DNA of 64,000 nucleotides, taken from contig NZ_LR130585.1 of assembly GCF_900625025.1 (NCBI RefSeq), positions 1 through 64,000 of the forward strand, given 5' to 3'. Below, piece by piece: positions 8,155 to 17,002 of this stretch. This DNA is from Lachnoclostridium sp. Marseille-P6806 (lineage in GTDB: Bacteria; Bacillota; Clostridia; Lachnospirales; Lachnospiraceae). A program made the position numbers and the translations under genes. The first letter of the stretch is position 1, and every line of letters begins with the position of its first letter. The notes under the pieces were generated by a model. That model did not search any database. It was given only the letters and a program-made list of their open reading frames with translations, and was not told the DNA's origin.

Positions 8155-9066
8155 GTGACGAATAAAAAGAAACTGTATTCGATAAAGCTTTTCCTGCTGG
8201 TTCTGCCGTTTATCGTTCTGGTCCTGCTGTTTGCCTATTATCCGCTGTACGGCTGGATGTACGCTTTCTATGATTACAAGCCGCCGAAGACGCTGGCGAA
8301 CAGCCCGTTCGTGGGATTCAAATGGTTCCTGAGTCTGGTCCAGAACGACGTCAAGATCAATCAGCTCCTGCAGGTGCTCAAAAATACCTTTGCCATGAGC
8401 GCCCTGACGCTGGGGACGAGCTGGCTGCCGATGATTTTTGCGGTGTTTCTCAATGAGATCCGCTGCCTCCCGTTCCGGAAGTTCGTGCAGACCGTGACGA
8501 CGCTGCCGAACTTTGTGAGCTGGGTCATGGTGTATTCCATCGCGTTCAGCCTGTTCAACAGCACGGGCATGATGAATTCGTTCCTGCTGAAGCTGGGGCT
8601 TATCGACACGCCGATTCTGTTTCTTCAGTCCACCAGCCATGTGTGGTTCACGCAGTGGCTGTGGCTCACATGGAAGAATCTGGGCTGGGCCGCGATCATG
8701 TACATCGCGGCGATCTCGGGGATCGACGACGAGCTCTATCAGGCGGCCAAGGTGGATGGGGCGTCGCGGATGCAGCTGATCCGCTACATCACGATTCCGA
8801 GCCTCCTGCCGACGTATTTCGTTCTGCTGATGCTGAATGTCGCGAATTTCCTCAACAACGGCATGGAGCAGTATTACGTGTTCCAGAACTCGTTCAACAA
8901 GGATTTCATTCAGGTTCTGGATCTGTACGTCTACAACATGGCGATGGGGAACGGCGGCTATTCCGTTTCCGTTGCCGTCAGTATGCTTAAGAGCCTTGTG
9001 AGCGTCGTTCTGCTGGTGGCGGTCAACGGGCTGTCCAAGCTGCTGCGCGGAGAGAGCATGCTGTGA
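8155..9066 (+). CDS. Sugar ABC importer permease, LplB/YteP type
   Basis: A 303-residue membrane protein starting with GTG at 8155, nine bases after AAAGGAGG. It has about six hydrophobic segments, and the cytoplasmic EAA loop reads YQAAKVDGASRMQLIRYI (residues ~196-215), the contact site for the ATPase. LplB-type permeases pair with LplC-type permeases and large lipoproteins in importers for complex oligosaccharides. The next gene begins 14 bases after its stop. No ATPase gene is present, so a shared MsmX/UgpC-like ATPase is expected elsewhere. A LacI-type operator lies upstream. Confidence 0.9.
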   Translation: MTNKKKLYSIKLFLLVLPFIVLVLLFAYYPLYGWMYAFYDYKPPKTLANSPFVGFKWFLSLVQNDVKINQLLQVLKNTFAMSALTLGTSWLPMIFAVFLNEIRCLPFRKFVQTVTTLPNFVSWVMVYSIAFSLFNSTGMMNSFLLKLGLIDTPILFLQSTSHVWFTQWLWLTWKNLGWAAIMYIAAISGIDDELYQAAKVDGASRMQLIRYITIPSLLPTYFVLLMLNVANFLNNGMEQYYVFQNSFNKDFIQVLDLYVYNMAMGNGGYSVSVAVSMLKSLVSVVLLVAVNGLSKLLRGESML

Positions 9067-9080
9067 GTCGGAGGTGGCGT

Positions 9081-10007
9081 ATGAGTCGTTTGAATGAACC
9101 GAAGAACCGGATCCGGATGAGCGCGGGCGACCGGATGGTCGGCGTGGTCTGCTATATCGTGTTTGCCGTGGCGGCGCTCCTTTGTCTGTATCCGTTCTAT
9201 TATGTCGTGATCAATACCATTAGTGCGAATGATATCAGCGCCAGAGGCGACGTTCTCTTCTGGCCGCAGGAGATTCATTTTCACAACTATATTTCGGCGT
9301 TCCGTATCGACGGGCTGCTTCAGTCCTTTAAGATATCGCTCCTGCGCACGGTGATCGGAACCTCGCTCACGGTCTTTGCCTCCGCGTTTCTGGGTTTCAT
9401 GTTCACGCAGGACAAGATGTGGCACAGGAAGTTCTGGTACCGTCTGATCGTTGCGACGATGTACTTCAACGCCGGCATCATTCCATGGTTTCTTGTGATG
9501 AAGAATATGCACCTGACGAACAACTTCTGGGGCTATATTCTTCCGGCGATCGTCTCGCCGTTCAATCTGATCCTGACAAAAACCTTTGTGGAATCCATTC
9601 CGAAAGAGCTGCAGGAGGCGGCGGAGATCGACGGCGCCGGAATACTGAGCGTCTTCTTTCGCATCATCGCGCCGGTCATCAAGCCGATCATGGCGACGGT
9701 GGCGATCTTCTCGGCGGTCGGCCAGTGGAATGCCTTTCAGGACACGCTGCTCCTCATGACCGATACGAAGCTGTATCCGCTGCAGTTCGTACTGTACCAG
9801 TATCTGAATCAGGCGAGCTCTCTGGCTTCTCTGGCGCAGAGCACCACAAGCACCACCTCGCTGGCGGCCGCGGCGGCGACGACGCAGACGACGACCAGCG
9901 TGCGCATGACGATCACCGTGATCGTCGTACTTCCCATCATGCTGGTGTATCCGATCTTCCAGAGATATTTTGTCAAGGGAATCATGATAGGGGCCGTCAA
10001 GGGCTGA
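9081..10007 (+). CDS. Sugar ABC importer permease, LplC/YtcP type
   Basis: A 308-residue partner permease. The ATG at 9081 is chosen because GGAGGTGG lies directly upstream; the in-frame GTG at 9063 overlaps the previous gene and has no such site. Six membrane spans are predicted, with the EAA loop at LQEAAEIDGAGILSVFFRI and the characteristic C-terminal end FVKGIMIGAVKG. Between the fifth and sixth spans is a low-complexity Ser/Thr/Ala stretch (QSTTSTTSLAAAAATTQT) at a loop that varies in this family. It is second in the operon 8155-11897. Confidence 0.9.
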   Translation: MSRLNEPKNRIRMSAGDRMVGVVCYIVFAVAALLCLYPFYYVVINTISANDISARGDVLFWPQEIHFHNYISAFRIDGLLQSFKISLLRTVIGTSLTVFASAFLGFMFTQDKMWHRKFWYRLIVATMYFNAGIIPWFLVMKNMHLTNNFWGYILPAIVSPFNLILTKTFVESIPKELQEAAEIDGAGILSVFFRIIAPVIKPIMATVAIFSAVGQWNAFQDTLLLMTDTKLYPLQFVLYQYLNQASSLASLAQSTTSTTSLAAAAATTQTTTSVRMTITVIVVLPIMLVYPIFQRYFVKGIMIGAVKG

Positions 10008-10070
10008 CGGGCAGTTCGCTTAGTGCAGCGGCCTCTATACTGCATTTTTCTGCGGCGGCAGGCAACGTCG

Positions 10071-10092
10071 CTCCGGGACAAGGCGCCCGGAG
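10071..10092 (+). promoter_or_regulatory. Stem-loop between permease and binding-protein genes
   Basis: CTCCGGG (10071-10077) pairs with CCCGGAG (10086-10092), followed by TGTCTTTC. The T run is too weak for a full terminator. It may stabilise the downstream binding-protein mRNA or attenuate read-through. Confidence 0.4.
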
Positions 10093-10124
10093 TGTCTTTC
10101 ATAAAAAAGAAGGAGGATCATTTT

Positions 10125-11897
10125 ATGAGAAAGAAACAGTTCCTATCTCTCGCGGCGGCGTCCGTGCTTGCACTGTCAGCACTGGCCGGCTGCGGAAACA
10201 CGGCAGCTGCGCCGGCGCAGAATGGAGGGGCGGACACCCCGGCTGCGGCGGAAACCGGCGAGGGAGCCGCGGAGACGGCCGCCCTGCCGGAGGCGAATCA
10301 TGACGAGCTCTATACCGTCGACTTTTATGATGTCGCGGCGAACTTTCAGGGGATTCAGCCGGGCTGGTACGGCAAGATCGTCAAGGACAAGTTCAACATG
10401 GAGCTCAACATCATCTCCCCGCAGGTGTCGGGCGACGGTGCGGCTCTGTATCAGACGAGAACGGCGGCGGGCGCGTTGGGTGATCTTGTGATTCTGGACA
10501 ATGCGCAGATGCAGGAGTGCGTCGACGCGGGACTGATCTATGATCTCAGCGGGATTATTGAAAAGTACCCGAATCTGATGAAGTTTGACGCGCAGATCGA
10601 CGCGTTCAACAAGCTCCTCGGCGACGGAACGAAGACCTATGCGATTCCGCTCGAGATGAACAACAACGGCCCCACGGCGTTCAGGGATCTCCATGTGTAT
10701 TCCTATCCCAGAATGGGCTGGGATATGTATCAGGAGGCCGGCGCGCCCGATCTGAAGAACATGGATGATCTGCTTGACTGCCTTGAAAAGATTCAGAAAG
10801 CGCATCCCATGAACGAAAAGGGCGATCCCGCTTATGCGATCAGCCTGTGGCCAGACTGGGACAGCCAGTTCAGCGAGAATGTGGCGCAGATCGCAAAGTG
10901 GTACGGGCAGGAGGTCAATGGCTCGGTTCTGATCGGAACGGACAACAGCATTGTTCCGCTGACGGACGAGGCCGGTTCCTACTACCGCATGTGCAAATTC
11001 CTCTTTGATGCGAACCAGAGAGGTCTGGTCGATCCGGACTCCGCGACGCAGGACTGGAACGCGGTCGTGTCCAAGATGCAGGATAAGCGGATCTACCTGT
11101 ACTGGTACAGCTGGCAGTACGGCTTCTGGAACAGCCCGGCGAGAGGGGAAGAGGGCGTCAATTATGTTGAGATTCCGGTGGCTGATACCAATCTCTTCCA
11201 GACCGGCAATACCTACTACGGCGACGGCCGCGTCATCGGCGTCGGCGCACAGGTCAGCGAGGAGAAGCTTGCCAGACTTATGGAATTCCTTGACTGGTAT
11301 GCCTCTCCCGAGGGTGCGCAGATTCAACATGCAGGAACTGAGGGCCTGATTTATACCGTGGGTGATGACGGCAAGTATGTCATGACCGATGCCGGACTTG
11401 TGCGGTTCGCGGAGGAAGTGCCTGTTCCTGAGGACCAGGGCGGCGGCAACTGGAATGACGGCAACAACATGATCAACCAGTGGATCGTGGCGGGCGTCGA
11501 TGTCAATCCCGATACGGGCGAGCCGTATTCCGGAGATCTCTGGGCATCCACCATCAGGAAGAACCAGACCAAGACCACAAAGGAGTGGTCTGAGAAATTC
11601 GGTGCACCGGATGATGTGCATTATCTGGCAGACAAGGGCCTGATGACGACAGTGGCCAGCATCAACATTCCGCTTGACGTCGACACCACCGACATCAGCC
11701 TGATCCGCAAGCAGTGCGGTGATCTCATCAAGGACACCTCATGGAAGATGGTTTTTGCGGCGAATGAGGAGGAGTTCAAGAGCCTTTGGGAGGATATGTG
11801 CACCAAGCTCAATGGCTTCGGCTGGGACGAACTGGTAAAATTTGATACCGAGAAGTATACGCCCGTGATCGAGGCGAGAAAAGCAGCGGCGAAGTAA
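10125..11897 (+). CDS. Extracellular sugar-binding lipoprotein of the first importer (LplA/YtcQ type)
   Basis: A 590-residue lipoprotein. The ATG at 10125 follows AAGGAGGATC. Residues 1-23 are a lipoprotein signal peptide ending in the lipobox LAGC (C23 lipidated), followed by a low-complexity Ala/Glu/Pro linker to about residue 55. The rest has the length and Trp/Tyr-rich style of the large binding proteins that partner with LplB/LplC permeases and deliver oligosaccharides. It sits outside the cytoplasmic membrane. It is the last gene of the operon and is closed by the terminator at 11930-11957. The ligand is inferred from neighbouring GH43 and GH51 genes to be an arabinose-containing oligosaccharide. 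Confidence 0.88.
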   Translation: MRKKQFLSLAAASVLALSALAGCGNTAAAPAQNGGADTPAAAETGEGAAETAALPEANHDELYTVDFYDVAANFQGIQPGWYGKIVKDKFNMELNIISPQVSGDGAALYQTRTAAGALGDLVILDNAQMQECVDAGLIYDLSGIIEKYPNLMKFDAQIDAFNKLLGDGTKTYAIPLEMNNNGPTAFRDLHVYSYPRMGWDMYQEAGAPDLKNMDDLLDCLEKIQKAHPMNEKGDPAYAISLWPDWDSQFSENVAQIAKWYGQEVNGSVLIGTDNSIVPLTDEAGSYYRMCKFLFDANQRGLVDPDSATQDWNAVVSKMQDKRIYLYWYSWQYGFWNSPARGEEGVNYVEIPVADTNLFQTGNTYYGDGRVIGVGAQVSEEKLARLMEFLDWYASPEGAQIQHAGTEGLIYTVGDDGKYVMTDAGLVRFAEEVPVPEDQGGGNWNDGNNMINQWIVAGVDVNPDTGEPYSGDLWASTIRKNQTKTTKEWSEKFGAPDDVHYLADKGLMTTVASINIPLDVDTTDISLIRKQCGDLIKDTSWKMVFAANEEEFKSLWEDMCTKLNGFGWDELVKFDTEKYTPVIEARKAAAK

Positions 11898-11929
11898 TTC
11901 GGAAGCGCTGTGTTCTTTGAAGAATTCGG

Positions 11930-11957
11930 GGAGGCCGGCAAAACCGGCCTCCTTTTT
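11930..11957 (+). terminator. Rho-independent terminator
   Basis: GGAGGCCGG (11930-11938) and CCGGCCTCC (11944-11952) form a perfect 9-bp stem with a five-base loop, then TTTTT. It ends the first importer operon. Confidence 0.9.
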
Positions 11958-12026
11958 CAGGAAAAATAAAACCGCCTGCGCGGACCTTTCAGCAAACGAA
12001 AAATGCTGTCAGGTAAAGGGACGGCA

Positions 12027-12119
12027 CGAGCCGCTTTGCGGCTCGGCACCTTGTGCGCCGGCGCAGGGTGCTTTGCGTCGCGTGCCTCGCTGGGAAACGC
12101 TTCGGCATGGGGGAACAGT
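12027..12119 (+). repeat. Copy of the start-codon-adjacent leader repeat (copy 2)
   Basis: It holds an 8-bp perfect hairpin (12027-12034 with 12038-12045), then TGCGCCGGCGCAGGGTGCTT, then CGCGTGCCTCGC, then ACGCTTCGGCATGGGGG, ending at the ATG of the GH51 gene. The left part (GGGACGGCACGAG) resembles the block GGGACGGCATGAG in the longer copies at 27210 and 44901. No separate promoter is evident between the terminator at 11957 and this element. Confidence 0.65.
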
Positions 12120-13622
12120 ATGAAACTATATATCAATGAGAATCACAGACAGGGACATATCCGGCCGGAGATATACGGGCATTTCTCCGAGCATCTGGGG
12201 AGATGTATTTATGAGGGCATCTTCGTGGGAGAGGATTCAGAGATTCCGAACGTGAACGGCATGCGCCGGGATGTGGTGGAGGCGCTGCGGGAGATATGGA
12301 TTCCGGTGCTGCGCTGGCCGGGCGGCTGCTTTGCGGATGAGTACCACTGGCGGGACGGCATCGGCCCGAAAGAGAGCCGCAAGCGGATGATCAACACGCA
12401 CTGGGGCGGCGTCGTCGAGGACAACAGCTTCGGCACGCATGAATTTTTTGAGCTGTGCCGGCAGCTCGGCTGCAAGAGCTACGTGAACGGCAATGTCGGC
12501 TCGGGCACCGTGCAGGAGATGAGCGAGTGGGTCGAGTATATGAGCTTCGACGGCGTATCGCCGATGGCGGAGCTGCGCCGGAAAAACGGGCAGGATGCCG
12601 CGTGGTGCGTCGATTATTTCGGCGTCGGCAATGAGAACTGGGGCTGTGGCGGCAATATGACGGCGGCGCAGTATGCGCAGGAATATCGGCGCTATCAGAC
12701 CTATGTTCGCAATTACGACAGGAACGCGCCGATTTTCAAGATCTGCGGCGGAGCGAATGCGGATGATTACGAGTGGACGCGGACGGTGATGGAGGAGTGC
12801 TTCCGGAGCCCGGCGCCGGAGGAGGCGCACGGCTATATGGACGGCTATTCGGTTCATTACTATGTCGGCGTTGAGAAAGGGGAGCACAAGGGGAGCGCGA
12901 CGGAGTTCGACGAGAACGTCTGGTATGAGACGATGAAGCGCGCGTTCGGGATGGAGGAGCTGATTTCACGCCACGGCGCGATTATGGATCAGTACGATCC
13001 GGAGCGCCGCGTCGGCATGATGGTAGACGAGTGGGGCTGCTGGCATGATGTGGAGCCGGGCACCAATCCGGGCTTCCTGTATCAGCAGAATACCATGCGG
13101 GACGCGGTGGTCGCGGGCCTTACGCTGAACATCTTCAACCGGCGCTGCGACAGAGTCCGGATGGCCTGCATCGCACAGGCGGTCAATGTGCTGCAGTCTG
13201 TTCTCCTGACGGACGGGCCGAGGATGGTGAAGACGCCCACATGGTACGTCTTCCATATGTATCGCTTTCATCAGGACGCGGATCTGGTGTACAGCTGGCT
13301 CTCCGGAGCAGAGGAGACGGGCCTCGGGGAAAACCGCGTGCCGGGCATTGTGGAGTCCGTATCGGCGGACGCGCAGGGTATCATTACGGCGACGCTCAGC
13401 AATCTGTCCCTTGACAGGGATGAGGAGCTGGAAATCGTGCTCACGGAGAAGCGTCCGCAGTCGGTGCAGATCACGCGGCTTTCGGGAGCGATGAATGCGT
13501 ACAACAGCTTTGAGGAGCCGGAGAAGCTGAAAGAAGAGGAGATCCGGGAATATGAGCTGACGGAGCGGGGAGTGAGACTGACGATTCCCGCGTGCAGCGT
13601 CACCACGGTGCGGATCGCGTAG
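12120..13622 (+). CDS. Alpha-L-arabinofuranosidase, GH51
   Basis: A 500-residue intracellular enzyme that releases terminal L-arabinofuranose from arabinan or arabinoxylan oligosaccharides. The ATG at 12120 follows GGGGGAAC; the frame stays open upstream through the leader repeat, but that part is repeat-derived. The acid/base is E172 (GVGNENWG) and the nucleophile E304 (VDEWGCWH), with the expected 132-residue spacing. [19 protein letters not shown] is the usual GH51 strand. The C-terminal ~100 residues form the beta sandwich. No signal peptide. It follows the importer operon and probably acts on its cargo. Confidence 0.93.
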   Translation: MKLYINENHRQGHIRPEIYGHFSEHLGRCIYEGIFVGEDSEIPNVNGMRRDVVEALREIWIPVLRWPGGCFADEYHWRDGIGPKESRKRMINTHWGGVVEDNSFGTHEFFELCRQLGCKSYVNGNVGSGTVQEMSEWVEYMSFDGVSPMAELRRKNGQDAAWCVDYFGVGNENWGCGGNMTAAQYAQEYRRYQTYVRNYDRNAPIFKICGGANADDYEWTRTVMEECFRSPAPEEAHGYMDGYSVHYYVGVEKGEHKGSATEFDENVWYETMKRAFGMEELISRHGAIMDQYDPERRVGMMVDEWGCWHDVEPGTNPGFLYQQNTMRDAVVAGLTLNIFNRRCDRVRMACIAQAVNVLQSVLLTDGPRMVKTPTWYVFHMYRFHQDADLVYSWLSGAEETGLGENRVPGIVESVSADAQGIITATLSNLSLDRDEELEIVLTEKRPQSVQITRLSGAMNAYNSFEEPEKLKEEEIREYELTERGVRLTIPACSVTTVRIA

Positions 13623-13798
13623 AAAGCCGAAGAACACAGCGGGGAGGGACGCGCGGCCCTGCTTTGCCCTGTCTGCGGAGGAGGACCTCGGCGAGGAGCT
13701 CCGCGGGGGCGAAATCATTATGGAGGCGGAGGACGGCGGCCTGTGATACAATAAAGCGGCAGAGCATTTGTGGCCTGCATGAAAGGAAGACGACCGCT
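13623..13798 (+). other. Intergenic stretch with a possible short coding tail
   Basis: No gene is called. A frame from about 13660 to the TGA at 13743-13745 reads like the end of a protein (SAEEDLGEELRGGEIIMEAE) but has no start or upstream coding sequence. GAAAGGAAG near 13785 is the ribosome site of the next gene. No terminator is visible. Confidence 0.3.
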
Positions 13799-15442
13799 AT
13801 GACAGAGCCGGGAGGAAACAGGCTGCTTCGCAGCAGGAGCTATCTCTATATCACGGAATTTTTTGCCGGAATGGGAGTGATGGCGGTGGAGCTGGGTGCG
13901 AGCCGTCTGATGGCGCCGTATTTTTCCTCCTCGCAGATCGTGTGGACGATCATCATTTCGACGATCATGATTGCGATGGCGCTCGGCAATCTCTACGGAG
14001 GCAGGGCCGCGGACCGGGACGGGAACCCGGACCGGCTCTACCTCCGTATTCTCATTGCCGCCGTGTGGATCGCGGCGATCCCCGTGCTCGGAAAATATGT
14101 GATCCTCGCCGTCTCCGCGGCGCTGATCTTCACCGTGTCTGAAAACCTGCTGATCGTCGCGGCCTTTGCGGCCTGTATGCTGATCTTCGTGTTTCCCTGC
14201 TTTCTGCTGGGGACGGTCACGCCCTCGCTCGTGCGCTTCGCCGTGAACCGCCTCGACAACAGCGGCAGCACGGTCGGCCGGCTGAACGCGTTCAATACCG
14301 TCGGCAGCATACTGGGAACCTTTCTTCCGACCTTCGTCACGATTCCGGCTGTCGGGACGGCGGTCAGCTTTCTCATTTTCTCGGGGATTCTTCTTGCTCT
14401 CGCCCTGATTTACTTTGCGGCGGGACGCACGAGGCGGAAGAGCTGCGCGGCGGCGGTGCTCCTGTTTCTTTTCTGCACGGCGGCCGGAAATGACGGCAGC
14501 TTTGCGTTTTGGGAAAAGGGACTCGCCTATGAGGGCGAGTCGATCTACAACTATCTTCAGGTAAAGGAGGATGAGCATACGACGGTGCTCTCCACCAATG
14601 TGCTCTTCGGCGTGCAGTCGATCCTGCGAAAGGACGCGGCACTGACCGGCATGTATTACGACTACGCGATGGCGGCGCCGATCATGGCAGGGCTCCGGCA
14701 GGCAGAGGCACCGCGGACGGTGACGGGAAAAGAGACGGACAGGCTCACGCTCCTCGTGCTCGGCATGGGGACCGGAACCTACGCGCGGCAGTGCTCCCGC
14801 TATTTTGAGGATATGGAGATCACGGGCGTCGAGATCGACCGGAAGATCACGGAGCTCGCCCGGACATATTTTGATCTGGAGGAAGCGATCCCCGTCGTGA
14901 CCTACGACGGGAGAGCGTACCTGCAGGCCGACCGGGGGCGATACGACGTGATCATGGTGGACGCCTATCAGGACATCACCATCCCGTTTCAGATGTCCTC
15001 GCTGGAGTTCTTCCGCATCGTGGAGGAGCACCTGAACCCCGGGGGCGTCATGATCGTCAACATGAACCTGCGATCCGGCTCGGAGGGTTCGATTAATCAG
15101 TACCTCGCGGATACGATCGCAGCTGTTTTCCCGTATGTGTATACGGCGGATGTGCCGGGCAACACGAACCGCGAGCTCTTTGCCTCGCGCGAGGTGTTCG
15201 ACCGGGATGCGTTCGAGGCGTATCTTGCGGCGCGGGGCCCGGGAGCGCTGCGGGAGGTTATGACGGCGGCGGCCGCGGGGCTCGTGCCCTATGAAAAGGG
15301 AGACTATCTTCTCACGGACGACCGGGCGCCGGTCGAGCTTCTCGGCATGCGGGCGATCGATGAAATCATCCGCGAGGAGGTGGAGATATACAGAAAACGC
15401 TTTGAGGAGCAGGGGTTTTCGGGAGTTCTGGACGCCCTGTGA
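13799..15442 (+). CDS. Fused membrane/spermidine-synthase-like protein
   Basis: A 547-residue protein. Residues ~15-215 contain about six or seven hydrophobic spans. The C-terminal half is a Rossmann-type methyltransferase fold: motif I LLVLGMGTGTY (~316-326), an acidic strand end GVEIDRKI, and YDVIMVDAYQD, as in spermidine synthases and their relatives. Such fused proteins are common in bacteria, but their reaction is often unproven; the usual decarboxylated-SAM pocket residues cannot be checked by eye. The ATG at 13799 has GAAAGGAAG upstream. Neighbours give no clear functional link. Confidence 0.8.
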   Translation: MTEPGGNRLLRSRSYLYITEFFAGMGVMAVELGASRLMAPYFSSSQIVWTIIISTIMIAMALGNLYGGRAADRDGNPDRLYLRILIAAVWIAAIPVLGKYVILAVSAALIFTVSENLLIVAAFAACMLIFVFPCFLLGTVTPSLVRFAVNRLDNSGSTVGRLNAFNTVGSILGTFLPTFVTIPAVGTAVSFLIFSGILLALALIYFAAGRTRRKSCAAAVLLFLFCTAAGNDGSFAFWEKGLAYEGESIYNYLQVKEDEHTTVLSTNVLFGVQSILRKDAALTGMYYDYAMAAPIMAGLRQAEAPRTVTGKETDRLTLLVLGMGTGTYARQCSRYFEDMEITGVEIDRKITELARTYFDLEEAIPVVTYDGRAYLQADRGRYDVIMVDAYQDITIPFQMSSLEFFRIVEEHLNPGGVMIVNMNLRSGSEGSINQYLADTIAAVFPYVYTADVPGNTNRELFASREVFDRDAFEAYLAARGPGALREVMTAAAAGLVPYEKGDYLLTDDRAPVELLGMRAIDEIIREEVEIYRKRFEEQGFSGVLDAL

Positions 15443-15531
15443 GAATCCTGCGGGAGCCACGGCGACGCCGCCTGTGTTTGCGCCCGGGCGGAAAGCGTCT
15501 TATCATCAGAGGAGAACGGGGGCCTTGAATT

Positions 15532-16512
15532 ATGGGAAGACTGGAAATGGAAATGCAGAGCGTCGTCAGCGACATCCTGCGGGACTATGACAATGGAAGA
15601 ACAATCGACAGCCTGAATCCGCTGCTGGAGCCGAATAAGGAGATTATTACGGGGATGCTGGAGCAGCTCTTTCACATCGTATATCCCGGATACTTCAAGG
15701 ACGGAACCTACCGCTACTATAATATTCAGAACATGCTCGCCGCGTCGATGGAGGACATCGCTTTTCATCTGAACCGGCAGATCGGCATCGCGCTCCGCGC
15801 CGAATGCGGGGGACGCAATCAGGGCTGCCGGGAGTCGGAGTGCACGATGGCGGAGAGTATCGACGCCCGCGCCGAGTGCATGACCATCCAGTTTTTCCGC
15901 CGCATCCCGGAGGTCCGGGCGATGCTCTCAACGGATCTGGAGGCCTTTTATGACGGCGATCCGGCGGCGGAGAATGTGGATGAGATCATTCTGGCCTATC
16001 CCGGCTTCTATGCGATCACCGTGTACCGTCTGGCGCATGTCCTGTACCTCCTCGGCGTTCCGCTGATTCCGCGCATCATGTCGGAGCATGCGCACAGCCG
16101 CACCGGCATCGACATCAACCCCGGGGCGAGCATAGGGCGCTACTTTTTCATTGATCACGGCACCGGCATCGTGATCGGCGAGACGACCTCGATCGGCGAG
16201 CATGTAAAGATCTATCAGGGCGTCACGCTCGGCGCGCTCTCGACCCGCGGCGGCCGCCAGCTCCAGAACAAAAAGAGACACCCCACCATTGAGGACAACG
16301 TCACGATCTATTCCGGCGCGTCGATACTGGGCGGCGATACGGTCATCGGCCATGACTGCGTGATCGGAGGAAACGTATTCATCACCGGTTCGGTGGAGCC
16401 GGACACTCGGGTCAGCGTCAGAAGTCAGGAGCTTCGCTTCGACAGGGAGCGGAATACGGTTGAGGCGGTGGAGTCGGCGGTGATGGACGCGAGCTGGTGT
16501 CAGGAGCTCTGA
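15532..16512 (+). CDS. cysE: Serine O-acetyltransferase
   Basis: A 326-residue enzyme that makes O-acetylserine from serine and acetyl-CoA, the first committed step of cysteine synthesis. Residues ~1-190 are the helical N-terminal domain; residues ~195-300 are the left-handed beta helix of hexapeptide repeats (DINPGASIGRYFFIDHGTGI, then VIGETTSIGEHVKIYQGVTL). The His of FIDHGTG is the expected catalytic residue. The length is that of the long EpsC-like branch common in Bacillota and Bacteroidota. The 89 bases upstream are too short for a T-box leader and show none. The HMA-domain gene follows after 72 bases. Confidence 0.92.
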   Translation: MGRLEMEMQSVVSDILRDYDNGRTIDSLNPLLEPNKEIITGMLEQLFHIVYPGYFKDGTYRYYNIQNMLAASMEDIAFHLNRQIGIALRAECGGRNQGCRESECTMAESIDARAECMTIQFFRRIPEVRAMLSTDLEAFYDGDPAAENVDEIILAYPGFYAITVYRLAHVLYLLGVPLIPRIMSEHAHSRTGIDINPGASIGRYFFIDHGTGIVIGETTSIGEHVKIYQGVTLGALSTRGGRQLQNKKRHPTIEDNVTIYSGASILGGDTVIGHDCVIGGNVFITGSVEPDTRVSVRSQELRFDRERNTVEAVESAVMDASWCQEL

Positions 16513-16584
16513 GCCCGCGGCGGCGGAGCGGAAACGAGGCCCGCAAAGAGGCCCGGAGGAAGAAAGACGAAAGGAGGACAAACG

Positions 16585-16842
16585 ATGTACAGAACGACAG
16601 TGAAGATCGACGGAATGGCTTGCCCGATGTGCGAGGCGCATATCGCGGAGGCGATCCGCAGGGGGATTCCCGCGGCATCCGGGGTCTCTGCCTCCTTTAA
16701 GAAGAAAGAGGCCGTTTTTCTCAGCGAGGAGCAGCCGGAGGAGGAGACGGTCCGGGGCGTGGTGGACGCGACCGGTTACCGCTATCTTTCCTCAGAGAGC
16801 GTGCCGTATGTGAAAAAAGGGCTGTTTGGCTTCCTGCACTGA
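16585..16842 (+). CDS. Small heavy-metal-associated (HMA) domain protein
   Basis: 85 residues with the metal-binding motif MACPMC (C13, C16) in an HMA fold, as in copper chaperones and P-type ATPase N-termini. AAAGGAGG lies upstream. The C-terminus (YVKKGLFGFLH) is short and hydrophobic. It may shuttle a soft metal ion, but no metal ATPase is nearby. It probably shares a transcript with cysE. A weak GC-rich inverted repeat follows, but no good terminator. Confidence 0.8.
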   Translation: MYRTTVKIDGMACPMCEAHIAEAIRRGIPAASGVSASFKKKEAVFLSEEQPEEETVRGVVDATGYRYLSSESVPYVKKGLFGFLH

Positions 16843-16915
16843 GACGGGTGCCGCCGGCATTCGGCCGGATCGGACGCCGCGCGAAAGAATGTGAAAAATA
16901 ATTTTGATTTAAGGC

Positions 16916-16961
16916 TTGACAGGGCAAATATATTGTGTAAAATATAGTTGTAAACGATATT
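16916..16961 (+). promoter_or_regulatory. Promoter with overlapping 21-bp palindrome in front of gpx-ohrR-trxB
   Basis: TTGACA (16916-16921) and TAAAAT (16938-16943) are 16 bp apart. Overlapping the -10 box is a palindrome at 16941-16961 of the form AATATnGTT-N3-AACnATATT, matching in 8 of 9 positions per arm. An MarR/OhrR-family repressor is encoded two genes downstream, and such repressors bind palindromes of this size at their own promoters. Autorepression relieved by peroxide is inferred. Confidence 0.7.
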
Positions 16962-16973
16962 AGTAGGGGATTT

Positions 16974-17002
16974 CACAAGGTGCTTCGGCATGGAGGATTG
17001 TT
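16974..17002 (+). repeat. Partial leader repeat before gpx (copy 5)
   Basis: CACAAGGTGCTTCGGCATGG followed by AGGATTGTT and ATG. Only the right end of the repeat is present. It supplies the GGAGG ribosome site of the gpx gene. Confidence 0.6.

Noticed and set aside
13660-13745. Short coding tail before the spermidine-synthase-like gene
   Set aside because: No start, no ribosome site and no recognisable relatives; kept only as a note on the gap.
13718-15460. Minus-strand open frame of 580 codons
   Set aside because: Antisense shadow of the spermidine-synthase-like gene; His/Arg-rich.
15443-15531. T-box or other riboswitch before cysE
   Set aside because: Only 89 bases, no T-box motif, and no terminator/antiterminator pair.
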